Shown in pieces: positions 6,864-14,046 of a stretch of DNA of 14,281 nucleotides. The first letter of the stretch is position 1, and the number at the start of each line of letters is the position of its first letter. Source of the DNA: Candidatus Dadabacteria bacterium (GTDB lineage: Bacteria; Desulfobacterota_D; UBA1144; Nemesobacterales; JADFKM01); assembly GCA_022564935.1 (NCBI GenBank), contig JADFKM010000054.1, forward strand, positions 1 through 14,281, given 5' to 3'. The translations under genes were made by a program, and so were the position numbers. A model generated the notes under the pieces. The model did no database searches and was not told where the DNA came from. It saw nothing but the letters and a program-made list of their open reading frames with translations.

Positions 6864-8573
6864 ATGGCGACCGATACAAAGAAAACAAGAGACTTGCAGC
6901 ATCCAGTGAGCCTCGAGAGGTCGAGGCCTTTTAATGTCAGGTGGTATGAGAGTGAAGACCGCTCGAAGTGGGTGCTGCCCAACATTTTGAAACAAAGGGC
7001 CGAGCAGTACGGCGACAAAACCTTCCTACAGTTCGCAGAAAAAGAGCCGATAAGCTACAGCCGTATGAACCAGCTCGCAAATAGGGTGGCCAACGGGCTT
7101 GCGGCGCTGGGGGTTAAAAAAGGGGATAAGGTGGCCGTGCTCATGCCCAACTCAGACGACATCGTCCTCGTCTGGTTCGGGATACTTAAGCTCGGAGCCA
7201 TTATGGTTCCCATCAACACCGCCTATAAGATGGATTTCCTGAGCTACATCATTGACAGCTCCGATGCGAAGGTGCTTTTCATTGCCGAGGAGTACATGGA
7301 CAGGCTTCCTCCCATTGCCGAGCAAATCTCCCAGCTCCAAAGAGTAATTGTGTGGACCCGAACCGGCGCCGCAGAGTTTGAGAGCCACGGTTTCAACACG
7401 AAGCCCATGACGTCGTTCTCCGAGTTCATGGACCGCGGTCATGACAACGAGCCCGATGTGGAGGTTACCTTCACCGATTATGCGAGACTTATGTACACCT
7501 CCGGCACCACGGGCAGGTCGAAGGGCGTGATAAGGCCGTGCGCCGCCGATTACTCGAGCGCGAGGAACTACGCCGAGGTTATGGACGTAACCCCCGACGA
7601 CGTTTGCTTTACGTGTTTGCCGCTCTTCCACTCGAACGCCATGGTTCTTAGTGTCTACCCCGCGCTGATAAAGGGCGCCAAGGCCCACGTGGAGGAGAAG
7701 TACAGCGCCAGCCGGTTCTGGAAATGGATAAAAAACTACGGCGTCACGAAGTTCAACGTCGTGGGCGGCATGTCGTACTTTATGTGGAACACACCGCCGG
7801 TGCCCGAGGAGAAGGAGCACAACGTGAAGCTCGTGCTTGGCTCGCCCGCGCCCCACGACATCATCGAGCCGTTCATGGAGAGGTTCAACATAAAGTTTAT
7901 GGAAGGGTATGGCCTCACCGAGATCGGGCAGGTGACATACATGCGCCCCGGCGAGCCGTTCAGGGTCGGCTCCTGCGGCAAGGAAGCCCCTGGCTATGAG
8001 ATAATCATCTCCAACCCCGAAACTGACGAGGAGCTTCCCAGGGGCGAAGTCGGTGAGATAATAGTGCGCCCCCGGATTCCCAACATCATGCTCTACCGCT
8101 ACTACAAGATGCCTCAGAAGACCGTCGAAGACTTCAGGAACTTCTGGTTCCACACGGGCGACGCCGGACGTATGGACACCGAAGGCTATATCTACTTTGT
8201 CGACAGGGTGAAGGACTACATCAGGAGGAGGGGCGAGAATATAAGCTCCTTCGAGGTGGAAAAGATCGTCAACTCATATCCAGGCGTCGAGGAGTCAGCG
8301 GCCATTGGCATAAAGGCGGAGACAGGAGGGTACGCCGAGGACGAAGTGATGATAGTTGTGGTGCCTGTGGAGGGGAAGAAGGTTGACGCAGTGGAGTTGA
8401 CGGAGTACCTGGAGCCGAAGATGCCCTATTTTATGATCCCGCGTTTTATCCGGTTCGCGGATTCGCTTCCCAAGACCGGCACTCAGAGAGTGCAGAAGAA
8501 CAAGCTCCGCGAGACGGGCCTCACACCTGAGACTTGGGACAGGGAAGTGGCGGGGTATAAAATAAAGAGGTGA
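6864..8573 (+). CDS. CaiC-like acyl-CoA ligase (AMP-forming)
   Basis: This 569-residue enzyme of the ANL superfamily would activate a carboxylic acid with ATP to an acyl-adenylate and then transfer it to CoA in the cytoplasm. The phosphate-binding loop YTSGTTGRSKG is at 211-221, YGLTE at 349-353, HTGD at 430-433, and the hinge segment DRVKDYIRRRGENIS at 447-461. Overall pattern is closest to crotonobetaine/carnitine-CoA and medium-chain acid ligases. Length is slightly above the usual 520-550 because of an N-terminal extension. The A10 segment reads LPKTGTQRVQKNKLR (535-549), so the usual adenylation lysine position (TGK) is Arg542, with Lys545 nearby. The ATG has GGGAG about 7 bases upstream. 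It follows the MaoC hydratase gene on the same strand and probably supplies its acyl-CoA or a precursor. Substrate unknown. Confidence 0.92.
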   Translation: MATDTKKTRDLQHPVSLERSRPFNVRWYESEDRSKWVLPNILKQRAEQYGDKTFLQFAEKEPISYSRMNQLANRVANGLAALGVKKGDKVAVLMPNSDDIVLVWFGILKLGAIMVPINTAYKMDFLSYIIDSSDAKVLFIAEEYMDRLPPIAEQISQLQRVIVWTRTGAAEFESHGFNTKPMTSFSEFMDRGHDNEPDVEVTFTDYARLMYTSGTTGRSKGVIRPCAADYSSARNYAEVMDVTPDDVCFTCLPLFHSNAMVLSVYPALIKGAKAHVEEKYSASRFWKWIKNYGVTKFNVVGGMSYFMWNTPPVPEEKEHNVKLVLGSPAPHDIIEPFMERFNIKFMEGYGLTEIGQVTYMRPGEPFRVGSCGKEAPGYEIIISNPETDEELPRGEVGEIIVRPRIPNIMLYRYYKMPQKTVEDFRNFWFHTGDAGRMDTEGYIYFVDRVKDYIRRRGENISSFEVEKIVNSYPGVEESAAIGIKAETGGYAEDEVMIVVVPVEGKKVDAVELTEYLEPKMPYFMIPRFIRFADSLPKTGTQRVQKNKLRETGLTPETWDREVAGYKIKR

Positions 8574-8656
8574 GGGTCGGGTATATTTTGACTGAAAAGA
8601 CCAAGGCGCAAGGGTACCCCTATCCCGCCGGTTTTGCATTGTGATAAAGGCTTGGG

Positions 8657-9622
8657 CTAAAACTCCAATTCAACGCAAGTTTTATCTATTTCCATGACCG
8701 TTGTGTTGAATTCGCTGCAAAGCTTTTTTATTCCTTCGACGCTTTCGGTGAACTCGCTTCCAGTCGAAAGGTTGACCTGCATGCGGGAAATCAGTACTGG
8801 GTAAAGGGTCGTTTTTACTATCTTCGTTTTGTCCAATTCGACTACCACCATAAAAGACCTGTCGTTGCGCAGGACGGGCTCTACCCTGTAGTCGTCGATG
8901 AAGTCGCCCGTATCGTAGAGAATCAACTTATCTTTGTAGATTTCAATCCCCTGAAACACATGGGCGCTGTGGCCGTGGATTATATCCACCCCGCAGTCAA
9001 TGACGCGGTGTGCAAAGTCGATGAACTGTCTTGTAGGCCGGAGCCGCATGTTAGGGCCCCAGTGAACCGACAGTATCAATACATCGACCTCGTCCCTCGT
9101 TTCTTCAATCAGCTTTCGCGCGGTACCTGTGTCTCCCACCTTGATGTAGTTTGTTCCGGGTCTATCCTCGGTCGCACACCAATCCGGCTCGTTGTCTGTG
9201 CAGCTGATGACCCCGACGGTGACGCCCCCTCTCTCTTGGACGGCGGCTTCCCTGGCCCGGGAAATATTCCGTCCGGCTCCTACGTGCTTTATGCCGGCCT
9301 CCTCAAGGACCCTGGCGGTCTCTATGAGTCCTTCTTTCGAGAAGTCCATGATGTGGTTATTGGCCAGATTGCAGACGTCAATCCGGGCCGCGGACAGTGT
9401 TCTTACCTTCTCGGGGTTGGCTTTAAAATTAAACACCTTCGGGACCTTTTTCCCACTTGTGGTCAGAGTTGCTTCGAGGTTGATGATGTTAATGTCTGTT
9501 TGTAGTATCAGCGGCAGCACGTCGCCCCATGGGTACACGTAGTCGCCCTTGAGCGATATCTGTTCATTGACAAGCCTGCCTATCATCACATCGCCCATGA
9601 AGCCGAGTTTAATGCTGTACAT
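8657..9622 (-). CDS. CapA family protein (PGA_cap, metallophosphoesterase fold)
   Basis: This 321-residue protein has the CapA/PgsA domain across its length. Motifs in order are FMGDVMIGR (8-16), INLEATL (47-53), NLANNHIMDF (85-94), SVHWG (185-189), HGHSAHVFQGIEIY (216-229) and LYDTGDFIDDY (235-245). The Asp, Asn and His residues match the metal-binding set of the calcineurin-like fold. CapA proteins are linked to poly-gamma-glutamate capsule synthesis, but stand-alone copies are common and most have unproven roles. No capB or capC lies nearby, and no signal peptide or membrane segment precedes the domain, so this copy is probably cytoplasmic. The start abuts an inverted repeat, and the ribosome site is poor. 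A terminator at 9673-9704 separates it from the upstream gene, so it probably has its own promoter. Confidence 0.9.
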   Translation of the reverse strand: MYSIKLGFMGDVMIGRLVNEQISLKGDYVYPWGDVLPLILQTDINIINLEATLTTSGKKVPKVFNFKANPEKVRTLSAARIDVCNLANNHIMDFSKEGLIETARVLEEAGIKHVGAGRNISRAREAAVQERGGVTVGVISCTDNEPDWCATEDRPGTNYIKVGDTGTARKLIEETRDEVDVLILSVHWGPNMRLRPTRQFIDFAHRVIDCGVDIIHGHSAHVFQGIEIYKDKLILYDTGDFIDDYRVEPVLRNDRSFMVVVELDKTKIVKTTLYPVLISRMQVNLSTGSEFTESVEGIKKLCSEFNTTVMEIDKTCVELEF

Positions 9623-9624
9623 AG

Positions 9625-9649
9625 TGTAAATGCATGAGGGGAATTTACA
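9625..9649. promoter_or_regulatory. Inverted repeat before the CapA gene
   Basis: TGTAAAT (9625-9631) and ATTTACA (9643-9649) are perfect inverted copies with an 11-base gap, starting 3 bases upstream of the CapA start codon on the minus strand. It could be an operator or a translation-blocking hairpin, since the CapA ribosome site is weak and would lie inside the loop. Confidence 0.4.
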
Positions 9650-9658
9650 TAGGGGACT

Positions 9659-9704
9659 GTAAAAATAAAATTGCAGGTCTTAGCCTTTTATGACTGAGAC
9701 CTGC
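9659..9704 (-). terminator. Intrinsic terminator after the nitroreductase-like gene
   Basis: GCAGGTCT (9673-9680) and AGACCTGC (9697-9704) pair perfectly, and three more pairs (one G-U) extend the stem to 11 bp around a 10-base loop. On the minus strand the stem is followed by AATTTTATTTTT. It lies about 80 bases past the stop of the 9783-11147 gene. Confidence 0.82.
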
Positions 9705-9782
9705 CGTGCGAATCGCGCTTAACTTTGCAGAAGCGTGGAGATAAAACTCCAGGGCTTATGCCTTTACCTTCTTTTTTCTTGC

Positions 9783-11147
9783 CTATCCCCTTGCCCTTTT
9801 CTTTTCTTCGTGCTTGTATGCGAACGGGTCTTGGAGTTCCGGGTGGAACAGCTTAAAGTGGTTTACGTGCATGTCGGTGTAGGAGCCCTCCGGGTAGTAC
9901 TTGTCGTAAAATTCGAGGTCTATGTGCTGGGCCTGGAAAACGAGCCGCATGAACATCGGGTCGACAAATGCCGGGAACCTTCCGTAGGTGTCGTAGATGT
10001 AATTGGCAACGTCCCGCACTATCTGTATAGTGGTATCGGTCGGCTTCGGGGCTCTCATGAGGTGCTTTTCCGGCTCGGTGTAGGGGAACGGCTTGTCGGA
10101 CTGCCACGCGCCTTGCTTGTTCTCCAGGAAGTGGTCGAAGGCCTCGTCCATGTTCTTGTAATACGGAGGGCAGTAGCCTTCGAACACCCCGTCTTTTCCT
10201 ACCGGCACGGTATTGGGCGGGTCTATTACCCCCTTCTTGGGCTGTATGAACCTGAACCCCAGCCCCTTGAACAGCTCCGGTGTGGCTCCGAGAGTAAATC
10301 TCGGTATCAGGCCTGTGAACGTCCAGCCCGCAAGGCCGAGCGCCTGGAGCACAAGGCTCATATTCTGGCATATGAAGGCCTGCTCGACATTGAGTCCGGT
10401 GAGGATTCTCGTCTCCAGGTCCATGAGTGAGATTTTGACGCTGTCTTTGATGCGTCCTCTCTTTATCCACTTTTCCTGTCCGGCCGGCTTTCTTTCAAGG
10501 TCGTCAATTATTGTGAACCCGTAGGAGTGGCTGCAGTATAGAAGGAGGAGGTTCAAGTATTCTTCCGTGATGTCTGTGACGGGAATGAAAAGGGTAGTGC
10601 CGGGTTTGTTGGTGTTCCACTGGTTGAAATCAAAAAGCCCCGGCATTTTGTCCGGCAGGTCCGCTCTTCCGTCTTCGAGCTTCACCAGGCTTTCGCGGTA
10701 GAGCTCGAGCAGCCGCTCGATCTTTGCCTCGCGGTTCATCTTGAAAAACATGTCCACCTCTTTGTCCTTTGGAAGCATGTGTTTTACGTTTACGTGGTAA
10801 AGGCCATCGTCGTTCGTGAAGAAGAGCTCGGTGCCGTGGTTATTGCACGCAGACGGCCAGGTGCGTCCCGTCCACTGGCAAAGCAGGTCGATGCCTGTCT
10901 CAGGCGGAAGGTCTGCCAGACACAAACCTGTGAGACCGGTGCCCGCCCATACGAGGAGCGCTTCTTCAAACTCTTCCAAAGGCACGGGGGGTGAAGATGA
11001 TTTGAACTCCAGGGAGGTGTTGGAAAGCTCCATTCCGAGTCCGAACCTCCGGGAGCGACGGTTAAAAATCGCTTCCATTAAGGGATATTTAAGGGCTTCC
11101 TCATAGCCTTTGTTCAGTCCCTGAGATTTACCGTTCTTCTTAGCCAT
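9783..11147 (-). CDS. Divergent nitroreductase-fold (SagB-like) protein
   Basis: The 454-residue protein appears to be a long, divergent member of the FMN-dependent nitroreductase superfamily. Residues 21-35 (YPLMEAIFNRRSRRF) match the Arg/Ser FMN-phosphate motif that opens these proteins. RTWPSACNNHGTELFF (95-110) followed by DGLYHV (114-119) resembles the R.yPSaG..yp.ely...GlYhy block of SagB-type dehydrogenases. QAFICQNMSLVLQALGLAGW (256-275) matches the typical second-half helix. Residues about 300-454 form a C-terminal extension rich in aromatic and proline residues (EGYCPPYY, FPYTEPEKH, YDTYGRFPAFVDPMFM), unlike ordinary 200-250 residue nitroreductases. No peptide precursor or cyclodehydratase genes lie nearby, so an azoline-forming role is not supported. 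The ATG has GGAGG upstream. Function is unknown; FMN binding is an inference. Confidence 0.7.
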   Translation of the reverse strand: MAKKNGKSQGLNKGYEEALKYPLMEAIFNRRSRRFGLGMELSNTSLEFKSSSPPVPLEEFEEALLVWAGTGLTGLCLADLPPETGIDLLCQWTGRTWPSACNNHGTELFFTNDDGLYHVNVKHMLPKDKEVDMFFKMNREAKIERLLELYRESLVKLEDGRADLPDKMPGLFDFNQWNTNKPGTTLFIPVTDITEEYLNLLLLYCSHSYGFTIIDDLERKPAGQEKWIKRGRIKDSVKISLMDLETRILTGLNVEQAFICQNMSLVLQALGLAGWTFTGLIPRFTLGATPELFKGLGFRFIQPKKGVIDPPNTVPVGKDGVFEGYCPPYYKNMDEAFDHFLENKQGAWQSDKPFPYTEPEKHLMRAPKPTDTTIQIVRDVANYIYDTYGRFPAFVDPMFMRLVFQAQHIDLEFYDKYYPEGSYTDMHVNHFKLFHPELQDPFAYKHEEKKRARG

Positions 11148-11234
11148 AGGGAATGCCTCCAGGTCGTTGGTCTATACAATATAAGACTACAGTGCTATGC
11201 AATCAGGTTTCGTCCTATCTATGTACATTTTGCA

Positions 11235-11263
11235 ATATAATATGTTTGTTGATGCGTTGTCAA
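11235..11263 (-). promoter_or_regulatory. Sigma-70 promoter of the nitroreductase-like gene
   Basis: On the minus strand, a consensus -35 TTGACA (11263-11258) is followed by TATTAT or TTATAT (15- or 17-base spacing; 11242-11235). The transcript would start near 11228, about 80 bases before the ATG at 11147. Confidence 0.5.
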
Positions 11264-11336
11264 GTAATTTGTCCCAAGGTGGGATTTCATTGTATATTTG
11301 AGCTGTAAGAGTTTTAATGGGAGATGAGGAGACTAG

Positions 11337-11486
11337 ATGGGGGGGGGAATTGATTTGAGACTCAATATACGGATGTTTGTAGAGCTTGTTGAGGGCGTAT
11401 CATACCTTGGGGGCACATCTGTAATCTTGGAATACTTAATGTTAAAACGTAATGACTGTTCTAAATTATGTGTTGCAATTAAATGA
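11337..11486 (+). CDS. Possible small protein with G9 tract after the start
   Basis: A 49-codon frame begins ATG followed by a run of nine G (11339-11347, including the G of ATG), giving MGGGIDLRLNIRMF and ending LKRNDCSKLCVAIK. GAGGAG (11326-11331) lies five bases upstream, an excellent ribosome site, and that is the main evidence. The middle section (residues 13-36) is moderately hydrophobic with aliphatic residues but also two Glu, so it is not a clear membrane helix. Loss of one G (ATG GGG GGG GAA TTG ATT TGA) or gain of one (ATG GGG GGG GGG AAT TGA) ends translation within a few codons. Only the length seen here keeps the frame open. No family is recognised. It may equally be chance in a spacer region. 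Confidence 0.35.
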   Translation: MGGGIDLRLNIRMFVELVEGVSYLGGTSVILEYLMLKRNDCSKLCVAIK

Positions 11487-11527
11487 GAATGCTACAAAGG
11501 AAATTTTTTAGAAGTCTTGCTGCTAAG

Positions 11528-11541
11528 AATAATTTATATAA
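11528..11541. repeat. TATA-like 14-mer, copy 1
   Basis: AATAATTTATATAA here is identical to 11791-11804. This copy is also part of an inverted repeat, AATTTAT-ATA-ATAAATT (11531-11547). No gene starts immediately downstream. Confidence 0.45.
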
Positions 11542-11720
11542 TAAATTTCTTTTTCAAAGCAAAAGACTATATGTGCGAAGCACGAACTCCCCTCGTTTTT
11601 CGTATTTAGAACTTAAACACAATTGAATATAATAGTATATATGCGAACTCCTTAAAATTCTTGGCTTTTGGGCTTTCTACTGTCGAAATTTTTAGTCTCG
11701 TAAGCTAATTTTTCATAATT

Positions 11721-11737
11721 ATTTACAAGTTGTAAAT
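11721..11737. promoter_or_regulatory. 17-bp perfect palindrome (operator candidate 1)
   Basis: ATTTACAAGTTGTAAAT has perfect 8-base arms around a single central G. It lies about 100 bases upstream of the radical SAM start. TTTACA/TGTAAA-type palindromes are typical of dimeric helix-turn-helix repressors, but no regulator is encoded in the window. Confidence 0.45.
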
Positions 11738-11765
11738 TAATCAGTTAAACCTGGATTTAACCTTG

Positions 11766-11782
11766 TGTTTAATCATTAAACA
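11766..11782. promoter_or_regulatory. 17-bp perfect palindrome (operator candidate 2)
   Basis: TGTTTAATCATTAAACA has perfect 8-base arms around a central C. It is centred 45 bases from the first palindrome and ends about 14 bases before the TATA-like box, a position suited to control of the downstream operon. Confidence 0.45.
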
Positions 11783-11790
11783 TAAACAAT

Positions 11791-11804
11791 AATAATTTAT
11801 ATAA
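11791..11804 (+). promoter_or_regulatory. TATA-like promoter box of the Tes-like operon
   Basis: AATAATTTATATAA (repeat of 11528-11541) contains TTTATATA and TATATA/TATAAA, 34-47 bases upstream of the ATG at 11838. It could act as a bacterial -10 with a poor -35 (TTAAAC), or, if the DNA is archaeal, as a TATA box with transcription starting near 11825. Confidence 0.35.
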
Positions 11805-11837
11805 AGAGCTTAGTCAGAACTTATTGAGGGTGGTAAC

Positions 11838-13247
11838 ATGCAAAAAAAAGATAGGGATTATATTTTTCTGGAATTGACAAGAAGTATATGCCCTGTATGC
11901 AGGATTGTCATAGATGCACAGGTTCTTGCAAAGGACAACAAGGTTTTCATGAAAAAGCGCTGTAAGGAACATGGATTGTTTGAAAGTCTTTTAAGTTCTG
12001 ATGCAGAGAGATACCTAAATTCTTATAAGTTCAACAGGCCCGGAACAATGCCTTTGGAGTTTGGAACTGAGATTAAGGATGGATGTCCGTATGATTGCGG
12101 TTTATGTCCTGATCATCAACAACATACCTGTGTAGGGATAATTGAAATTACAAATGCCTGCAACTTAAGATGCCCTACTTGCTTTGCAAGCTCGGAAGGC
12201 CATGATTTTCTTGATCTTGAAACAGTTAATTTTATGCTCGATCAATATATAAAATATGAAGGCAATCCGGAAGTAGTTCATTTCAGCGGCGGAGAACCAA
12301 CTATACACCCGAAAATATTTGACATGATAAAGCTAGCTAATGAAAAAAAAATAAAGTATGTGTTGATAAACACAAATGGTGTCAGAATTTCTAAGGATGA
12401 GGAATTTACAAAAAAACTTGCAGAGCTTGGAGTTGTCATTTACCTGCAGTTTGACGGCTTCAAAAAAGAAACCTATGAGAAGTTACGCGGGGAGGATTTA
12501 AGTCAAATAAAGTTGAAAGCTATTGAAAATATGGAAAAATATGGGCTGAATATTGTCCTTGTCCCTACAGTACAAAGAAACGTGAATGAGGATGAGATGG
12601 GAAAGATAGTGGATTTTGCTTTGTCAAGGCAAAGAATCAAGGGCATTGTGTTCCAGCCCACTTTCTATTCAGGGAGGCATACAGATTTTGACCCCATGGA
12701 TGTCGTTACACTTTCTGAAGTAATAAAAAATATTTCAGAACAGAGCACACACGGCTTTAAGGAAAGTGATTTTGTTCCGATACCATGCTGCTTTCCTACA
12801 TGCGGTTCTGCTACTTACGTCTATATGGATGGCAATGAAGCCAAGCCTTTGCCTAGGATGGTTAATGTTGAGGATTATTTAGATTATATCAAGAACACGG
12901 CTGTGCCGGATGTTGATAAAGTAAAAGAAGCATTGCAATCCCTGTTTTCTTTTGGTGCGGTTGGGGGGTCAGAAAAAACTGTAAACAGTTTTTGCACTGT
13001 CTGCGATTTGCCCGGGAATCTGGAAGGGATTGAAAGCAAGATAAAAATGATAATGATACAGCCTTTCATGGACCCTTATAACTTTGACATAAAGAAACTG
13101 ATGAAATGCTGCATACATGAAATTACCCCAGAAGGTAAGATTGTACCTTTTTGTGCTTTTAATAACATACCTAAGTACAGGGCGGAGGTAAACGAATTTT
13201 TTGCCAGCAGGAGATTGGTTAAGGTAAAAAGTAAAATTAGTGTTTAA
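11838..13247 (+). CDS. Tes-like radical SAM protein (MJ0619 family)
   Basis: This 469-residue protein belongs to the radical SAM superfamily and matches the MJ0619/tetraether lipid synthase (Tes) family, whose archaeal member joins two lipid chains by C-C bond formation. The AdoMet cluster motif is CNLRCPTC (C108, C112, C115), with SGGEPT at 150-155 and QPTFYSGR at 273-280. The N-terminus has CPVC (18, 21) with RCKEHG (C42) and then CPYDCGLC (83, 87, 90) and C98. The C-terminal half has PCCFPTC (317, 318, 322), CTVC (386, 389), CC (424, 425) and C439. Eighteen cysteines fit the three [4Fe-4S] clusters plus one rubredoxin-like iron known for Tes. GAGGGTGG lies just upstream of the ATG. The two following genes are a methyltransferase and a PlsY-like acyltransferase. 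The family was once thought to act in methanopterin methylation, so the substrate is inferred. Confidence 0.88.
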   Translation: MQKKDRDYIFLELTRSICPVCRIVIDAQVLAKDNKVFMKKRCKEHGLFESLLSSDAERYLNSYKFNRPGTMPLEFGTEIKDGCPYDCGLCPDHQQHTCVGIIEITNACNLRCPTCFASSEGHDFLDLETVNFMLDQYIKYEGNPEVVHFSGGEPTIHPKIFDMIKLANEKKIKYVLINTNGVRISKDEEFTKKLAELGVVIYLQFDGFKKETYEKLRGEDLSQIKLKAIENMEKYGLNIVLVPTVQRNVNEDEMGKIVDFALSRQRIKGIVFQPTFYSGRHTDFDPMDVVTLSEVIKNISEQSTHGFKESDFVPIPCCFPTCGSATYVYMDGNEAKPLPRMVNVEDYLDYIKNTAVPDVDKVKEALQSLFSFGAVGGSEKTVNSFCTVCDLPGNLEGIESKIKMIMIQPFMDPYNFDIKKLMKCCIHEITPEGKIVPFCAFNNIPKYRAEVNEFFASRRLVKVKSKISV

Positions 13248-14019
13248 AATGGAAGTAAAACAATGCTGTGCTGATTTTTATGAGAATGATGCGGTAAAAC
13301 TGATTTTTGGACAGAGTTTACATCCGGGTGGATTAAATCTAACAAAAGAATTAGGAGAAAGATTAGGAATAAAAGAGAATGATAAGGTATTGGATATAGC
13401 GTGTGGAACAGGGACTTCTGCCATCTTTTTGGCAAAGAATTTCGGTTGTAAAGTAACTGGAATTGACCTTGCAAAGAACAATATTGAGGAAGCTATAAAT
13501 AATTCATATAAGGAAAATGTTTCTGGATTAGTTGATTTTAAATTTGGAGATGCAGAAAATATTGATTTTGAAAATGAAAGTTTTGATTTTGTAATTTCTG
13601 AATGCTCCTTTTGCTTGTTTCCTGATAAGCAGAAAGCCTCTATGGAAATGTATAGAGTATTGAAAAAAAATGGCAAATTGGGATTGAATGATGTTGTTGT
13701 TAGAGGCGAACTTCCGGAAAAAATGAAAGATATTCTCTATAATTTTATCTGCATACAGGATGCAAAATCCGAAGATGAATACAAAAATATCATAGAAAGT
13801 GCCGGATTTAAAAATTTTTATTTAGAAGATAAAAAAGATGACATATTAAATTTATTAGAAAGTATAAGAAAAAAGATTTTTATTTTAGAAATTGCAAAAG
13901 GTATAAAGAAGATAAATCTGGAAATAGACTTAAATAGTGTTAAGGAAAATTTGAAAGAGATTAAGGATTGTGTTGATAAAGGTATTATAAGCTACTCTTT
14001 GATGATTGCTGAAAAATAA
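13240..14019 (+). CDS. Class I SAM-dependent methyltransferase
   Basis: The 259-residue protein has a Rossmann-fold methyltransferase domain: motif I VLDIACGTGTSA (50-61), the acidic end of strand two at GID (D76), GDAENIDF (103-110), the SECSFCLFPDKQKA segment (120-133) and RVLKKNGKLGLNDV (139-152). N-terminal Cys-Cys (9-10) and C122/C125 could bind a metal or thiophilic substrate, which is also a feature of some metalloid methyltransferases, but this is speculative. The last 60 residues are Lys- and Ile-rich helices. The GTG start overlaps the radical SAM stop by 8 bases. An ATG at 13249, one base after that stop, gives a protein three residues shorter and is equally likely. Either way translation is probably coupled. 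A lipid or lipid-headgroup substrate is an inference from its neighbours. Confidence 0.88.
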   Translation: MFKMEVKQCCADFYENDAVKLIFGQSLHPGGLNLTKELGERLGIKENDKVLDIACGTGTSAIFLAKNFGCKVTGIDLAKNNIEEAINNSYKENVSGLVDFKFGDAENIDFENESFDFVISECSFCLFPDKQKASMEMYRVLKKNGKLGLNDVVVRGELPEKMKDILYNFICIQDAKSEDEYKNIIESAGFKNFYLEDKKDDILNLLESIRKKIFILEIAKGIKKINLEIDLNSVKENLKEIKDCVDKGIISYSLMIAEK

Positions 14020-14046
14020 AAAAGAATTAAAGGTGATGAGGTGCTG

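Larger units (their letters stand above)
11148..11837. other. AT-rich spacer before the Tes-like operon
   Basis: This 690-base region separates divergent transcription units and coincides with a visible shift to low GC. It contains the minus-strand promoter at 11235-11263, a possible 49-codon gene (11337-11486), two copies of the 14-mer AATAATTTATATAA, and two 17-bp perfect palindromes near the operon. A GTGC-GAA-GCAC mini-hairpin at 11573-11583 and repeated CGAACTCC words (near 11583 and 11644) have no clear meaning. Confidence 0.5.

Noticed and set aside
7152-8153. 333-codon minus-strand frame opposite the acyl-CoA ligase
   Set aside because: It is an antisense shadow of a ligase with all family motifs and has no recognisable motifs of its own.
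8605-8629. GGCG...GGGTACCC...CGCC as a terminator between the ligase and CapA genes
   Set aside because: The stems are short and mutually competing and no proper U-tract follows on either strand.
11573-11606. GTGC-GAA-GCAC hairpin followed by a T-rich run as a terminator or tRNA-like element
   Set aside because: The stem is only four base pairs, and there is no tRNA consensus and no upstream gene close enough to need it.
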